Assembly: GCF_902506495.1 (NCBI RefSeq) | Contig: NZ_LR733263.1 | Span: 1-64,000, forward strand | Length of the DNA stretch: 64,000 nt | Reading direction: 5' to 3' | Source: Pseudomonas sp. 8O | GTDB lineage: Bacteria; Pseudomonadota; Gammaproteobacteria; Pseudomonadales; Pseudomonadaceae | Part shown: piece after piece, positions 61,616-64,000 of the stretch | Position numbering within the stretch: position 1 is the first letter of the stretch | How the letters are laid out: each line of letters begins with the position of its first letter | The notes under the pieces: model-generated | Databases searched by the model: none | What the model was told of the DNA's origin: nothing | What the model saw: the letters and a program-made list of their open reading frames with translations, nothing else | Program-made: the position numbers and the translations under genes

Positions 61616-62557
61616 GTGGGTCTGGATCCGGTGGTGCTGTTTTTCGTCTTCGGCCTGGTCGCCGGCCTGCTCAAGAGTGAGCTGAAGTTGCCGGCGGCGC
61701 TGTACGAGACGCTGTCGATCATTCTCTTGCTGGCCATCGGTCTGCACGGCGGTGTGGAGCTGGCACAGCAGGCCAGCCTGCAGCTGCTCGGTCAGTCGGC
61801 GCTGGTACTGGCGCTCGGCATGCTGCTGCCGATCCTGGCGTTTGTCCTGTTGCGCGGCCTGCGCTTCGACCGCGTCAATGCTGCGGCGGTGGCGGCGCAC
61901 TACGGTTCGGTCAGCGCCGGTACCTTCGCCGTGGTGGTGGCCTACATGCTGGCCAAGGGCATCGAGTTCGAGAGTTACATGCCGCTGTTCGTGGCCATCC
62001 TGGAGATTCCAGCGATCCTGGTCGGTATCGTCCTGGCCAAGGGCATTTCGCGCGAGACGCACTGGGGCGAACTGGGCCGCGAGATCTTCCTGGGCAAGAG
62101 CATCATGCTGCTGCTCGGCGGCCTGGTGATCGGCGCGATCGCCGGCAAGGAGGCGATCAAGCCGCTGGAGCCGCTGTACACCAGCATGTTCAAGCCGGTG
62201 CTGGCGTTCTTTCTGCTGGAGATGGGCCTGATCGCCTCCGGCCAGCTCGGTGCGCTGAAGCAGTTCGGTGTGCGCCTGGCGGCCTTCGCCCTGCTGATGC
62301 CGCTGCTCGGTGCGTTGATCGGCGCCTTGCTGGCGCGCTTCATGGGCCTGAGCCTGGGTGGCACGGCGATGCTTGCCACGCTCGCGGCCTCGGCGTCCTA
62401 TATCGCGGTGCCGGCGGCCATGCGCCTGGCCTTGCCCGAGGCCAACCCATCGCTGTCGCTGACCGCCTCGCTGGGCATCACCTTCCCATTCAATATCCTG
62501 ATCGGCATTCCGCTCTACCTGGCGCTGGCCGAACGACTGATCGCCTGGGGGTTCTGA
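61616..62557 (+). CDS. sbtA: Sodium-dependent bicarbonate permease, SbtA family
   Basis: A 313-residue SbtA-family (formerly DUF897) membrane permease with about ten helices in two related halves. The substrate region shows VAAHYGSVSAGTFAVVVAYM near 91-110, and a matching half has TAMLATLAASASYIAVPAAMRLALPEANPSLSLTASLGITFPFNI. SbtA proteins of cyanobacteria import bicarbonate with sodium. Start is GTG at 61616 with GGGGAGG before it. The PII-like gene begins one base after the stop, as in sbtAB pairs. It lies next to pyruvate carboxylase, a bicarbonate user. Confidence 0.92.
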   Translation: MGLDPVVLFFVFGLVAGLLKSELKLPAALYETLSIILLLAIGLHGGVELAQQASLQLLGQSALVLALGMLLPILAFVLLRGLRFDRVNAAAVAAHYGSVSAGTFAVVVAYMLAKGIEFESYMPLFVAILEIPAILVGIVLAKGISRETHWGELGREIFLGKSIMLLLGGLVIGAIAGKEAIKPLEPLYTSMFKPVLAFFLLEMGLIASGQLGALKQFGVRLAAFALLMPLLGALIGALLARFMGLSLGGTAMLATLAASASYIAVPAAMRLALPEANPSLSLTASLGITFPFNILIGIPLYLALAERLIAWGF

Positions 62558-62558
62558 G

Positions 62559-62861
62559 ATGAACGCACATAGCCGCACCCTGCTCACCGTGATCTGCGAG
62601 GCGGCGTTGGAGAAGCGCCTACTGGCCGATCTGGAAGCGCTCGGCGCACCCGGCTGGACCATCTCCGACGCCCGTGGCCGCGGCCACCGTGGCGTGCGCA
62701 GCGCCGGCTGGGACACCGAAGGCAACATCCGCCTGGAAATCATCTGCAACCGCGAATTGGCCGAGCGCATCGCCGAGCATCTGCAGGCGCGCTACTACGA
62801 CCACTTCGCCATGGTCTGCTACCTGGCGCAGGTGGAAGTGCTGCGTGGGGAGAAGTTCTAA
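62559..62861 (+). CDS. sbtB: SbtB-like PII-family regulator
   Basis: A 100-residue PII-fold protein that resembles cyanobacterial SbtB along its length: GAPGWTISDARGRGHRGVRSAGW with a T-loop-like region (about 29-52), NIRLEIICNRELAERIAEHL (about 56-75), and a YYDHFAMVCYLAQVEVLRGEKF ending. SbtB binds adenyl nucleotides including cAMP and gates SbtA. The cyanobacterial C-terminal CxxxxC-type redox loop is missing, since the chain ends at the core strand. The gene is one base downstream of sbtA, so they are co-translated. Confidence 0.88.
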   Translation: MNAHSRTLLTVICEAALEKRLLADLEALGAPGWTISDARGRGHRGVRSAGWDTEGNIRLEIICNRELAERIAEHLQARYYDHFAMVCYLAQVEVLRGEKF

Positions 62862-62912
62862 GGCGCATCAGGGGACGGAGCCGCCTGGGCCGTGAAACTC
62901 TGGGAGGAGCAT

Positions 62913-62971
62913 CGCGGCTAAAGCCCCTCCCACAATACCCACCGTGACCCTGGGAGGGGCTTTAGCCGCGA
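62913..62971. repeat. REP-like inverted pair, family C
   Basis: CGCGGCTAAAGCCCCTCCCA (62914-62933) faces GGGAGGGGCTTTAGCCGCGA (62952-62971). It lies between the convergent sbtB-like and carbonic anhydrase genes and is the main structure in that 119-bp gap. Confidence 0.8.
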
Positions 62972-62980
62972 GCCTGCGTA

Positions 62981-63709
62981 TCAGCTTTGTGGAAAACGCG
63001 CGCGTGGCGTCGCCATTGGAATCTTGTCGCCGTCGAGCGGCAGGAAGCTGCCCAACTCTGCATCGTAGGCCTTGATCTGGCTGGTTTCGATGTCATACAC
63101 CCAGCCATGGATGAACAGCTGGCCGCGCGCCAGTTTGGCCGCCACCGACGGGTGAGTACACAGGTGGTTGAGCTGCGCCACCACGTTCTCTTCGGTGAGT
63201 ACGCTCAGGGCTTCCTTGTCGTCGCTGCAGTTGCAGTTCTCTGCCACTACGCTGCGCGCCACCTCGGCATGACGTAGCCAGGCTTTTACAGTGGGCATGG
63301 TTTCCAGTGAGGCCGGGTTGAGCACCGCCTTCATCGCGCCGCAGTCGGAGTGGCCGCAGATGACGATGTGTTGCACGCCCAGGGCCATCACCGCGTACTC
63401 GATGGCGGTGGAGACGCCGCCCATCATCTGCCCGTAGGCCGGCACCACGTTACCGACGTTGCGGTTGACGAACAGGTCGCCAGGCGAGCTCTGGGTGATC
63501 AGCTCCGGCACCACGCGCGAGTCGGCGCAGGTGATGAACATGGCGCGTGGGTTCTGGGCGGTGGCGAGCTTCTTGAACAGTTCTTCCTGCTGCGGGAAGA
63601 CCTCGTTGCGAAAGCGCTTGAAGCCATCGACGATGCTGTGCAGCGCCTGCTCGGCGGTTTCGTTGCCCTCGTGGACCTGAAGCGGAATCACCTGATGTTT
63701 GTAAGGCAT
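62981..63709 (-). CDS. Beta-class carbonic anhydrase
   Basis: A 242-residue beta carbonic anhydrase, a zinc enzyme interconverting CO2 and bicarbonate. Zinc ligands are Cys61, His120 and Cys123 (CADSRV and ICGHSDCG), and the Asp63-Arg65 dyad that activates water is intact. No signal peptide is seen, so it is cytoplasmic. It faces the sbtA-sbtB pair across a REP hairpin. Together these would raise cytoplasmic bicarbonate or recover leaked CO2. It needs zinc, while the gamma-type enzyme at 3385-3945 may replace it when zinc is short. Confidence 0.94.
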   Translation of the reverse strand: MPYKHQVIPLQVHEGNETAEQALHSIVDGFKRFRNEVFPQQEELFKKLATAQNPRAMFITCADSRVVPELITQSSPGDLFVNRNVGNVVPAYGQMMGGVSTAIEYAVMALGVQHIVICGHSDCGAMKAVLNPASLETMPTVKAWLRHAEVARSVVAENCNCSDDKEALSVLTEENVVAQLNHLCTHPSVAAKLARGQLFIHGWVYDIETSQIKAYDAELGSFLPLDGDKIPMATPRARFPQS

Positions 63710-63889
63710 GCCCTGAACCTCTGGGTTATCTGAAAATACGCTGCTAGAACGACAGTCGCTGCGCTGTGCGAGTCACACACCAAGTGTCGCCTCCAGCGAG
63801 CTGAGCGACAACCGGCGGTTTCGGGCCATTCGCCTTGGCGCACAGGGAGCCTGTGCCGCTGCCAGGTGATGCAGCGAGGGGTGGCTCGG
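63710..63889. other. Intergenic region, nothing recognised
   Basis: This 180-bp gap before the truncated gene at the right edge shows no repeat, terminator or clear promoter element that I can identify. Open frames crossing it look non-coding. Confidence 0.4.
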
Positions 63890-64000
63890 TCAGCGCGCGC
63901 TCTGCCGCTCCAGCTCATGCAGGTAGGGCAGGTCGGGGCCGACCCGCGAGCAGGTCAGCGCAGCAGACTCGATGGCCAGGCGCAGCATGTCGTTGATCTG
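63890..64000 (-). CDS. C-terminal end of an unidentified gene (cut by window edge)
   Basis: On the minus strand a frame open from the window edge ends in TGA at 63892-63890, giving 36 residues (DMLRLAIESAALTCSRVG... ending ELERQSAR). Codon use looks like that of the neighbours, so it is probably the end of a real protein. Too little is present to name it. Confidence 0.45.
   Translation of the reverse strand, partial: QINDMLRLAIESAALTCSRVGPDLPYLHELERQSAR

Noticed and set aside
63688-63918. A 76-codon minus-strand frame between carbonic anhydrase and the right-edge gene
   Set aside because: It is Arg/Trp-rich with no recognisable motif or good start site and overlaps the end of the right-edge frame. 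It is most likely non-coding.

Overview
The window is about 64 kb of GC-rich gammaproteobacterial chromosome. Gene content and order point to Pseudomonas sensu lato. The blocks uvrD / GGDEF-EAL gene, zwf2 / rpiR, pycR-pycA-oadA, metNIQ / lipoprotein / znuB-znuC-zur-znuA and the folE2-hisI-pyrC / dksA2-zigA zinc block all resemble the stretch near the replication origin of P. aeruginosa (roughly PA5435-PA5541, from memory; no alignment was run). I saw no transposase, integrase, phage gene, tRNA, rRNA or CRISPR array. The sequence looks like core chromosome, with many small palindromic REP-type repeats between genes.

Layout. 0-2 kb: a DUF2207 membrane protein. 2-8 kb: a divergent zinc-starvation locus. 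folE2-hisI-yidD-gamma-carbonic anhydrase-pyrC runs leftward and dksA2-zigA-DUF1826 runs rightward from a shared 71-bp region with a Zur-box-like palindrome. 8-14 kb: a second COG0523 GTPase, an alpha/beta hydrolase, DUF3301, zinc-ribbon and thioesterase genes, and a two-gene unit of unknown secreted/anchored proteins. 14-18 kb: a polyamine-type glutamine synthetase relative, a class III aminotransferase and a divergent GntR regulator with palindromic operators. 18-25 kb: SMI1/KNR4, ElaA, Tim44-like and TetR proteins, two tandem orphan TRAP binding lipoproteins, and uvrD. 25-31 kb: an HscC-type Hsp70 facing a J-domain/DUF805 fusion and a DUF1266 protein. 31-35 kb: a PAS-GGDEF-EAL protein, a VOC protein and a LysR regulator.

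35-41 kb: a heme-acquisition locus, with a TonB receptor, FecR/FecI-type signalling, heme oxygenase and a YbaN-like protein, and Fur-like boxes. 41-48 kb: metNIQ, a lipoprotein, and znuB-znuC-zur divergent from znuA around a second Zur-like box. 48-57 kb: an AmpG/FptX-like permease, a zwf paralog divergent from an RpiR regulator with a HexR-type palindrome, a small protein, and iorAB with a convergent xdhC. 57-64 kb: pycR divergent from pycA-oadA, then an SbtA bicarbonate permease, an SbtB-like PII protein and a beta-carbonic anhydrase.

Three functional themes stand out. (1) Zinc: the sensor Zur, the importer ZnuABC and a set of zinc-sparing or backup enzymes lie within 45 kb, with two matching operators. 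(2) Iron/heme: uptake, surface signalling and heme breakdown are contiguous. (3) Inorganic carbon: bicarbonate uptake, a PII-like regulator and CO2/bicarbonate interconversion sit directly beside the bicarbonate-consuming pyruvate carboxylase. The third combination is, in my view, the most interesting arrangement in the window. The HscC/J-domain/DUF1266 group is the second.
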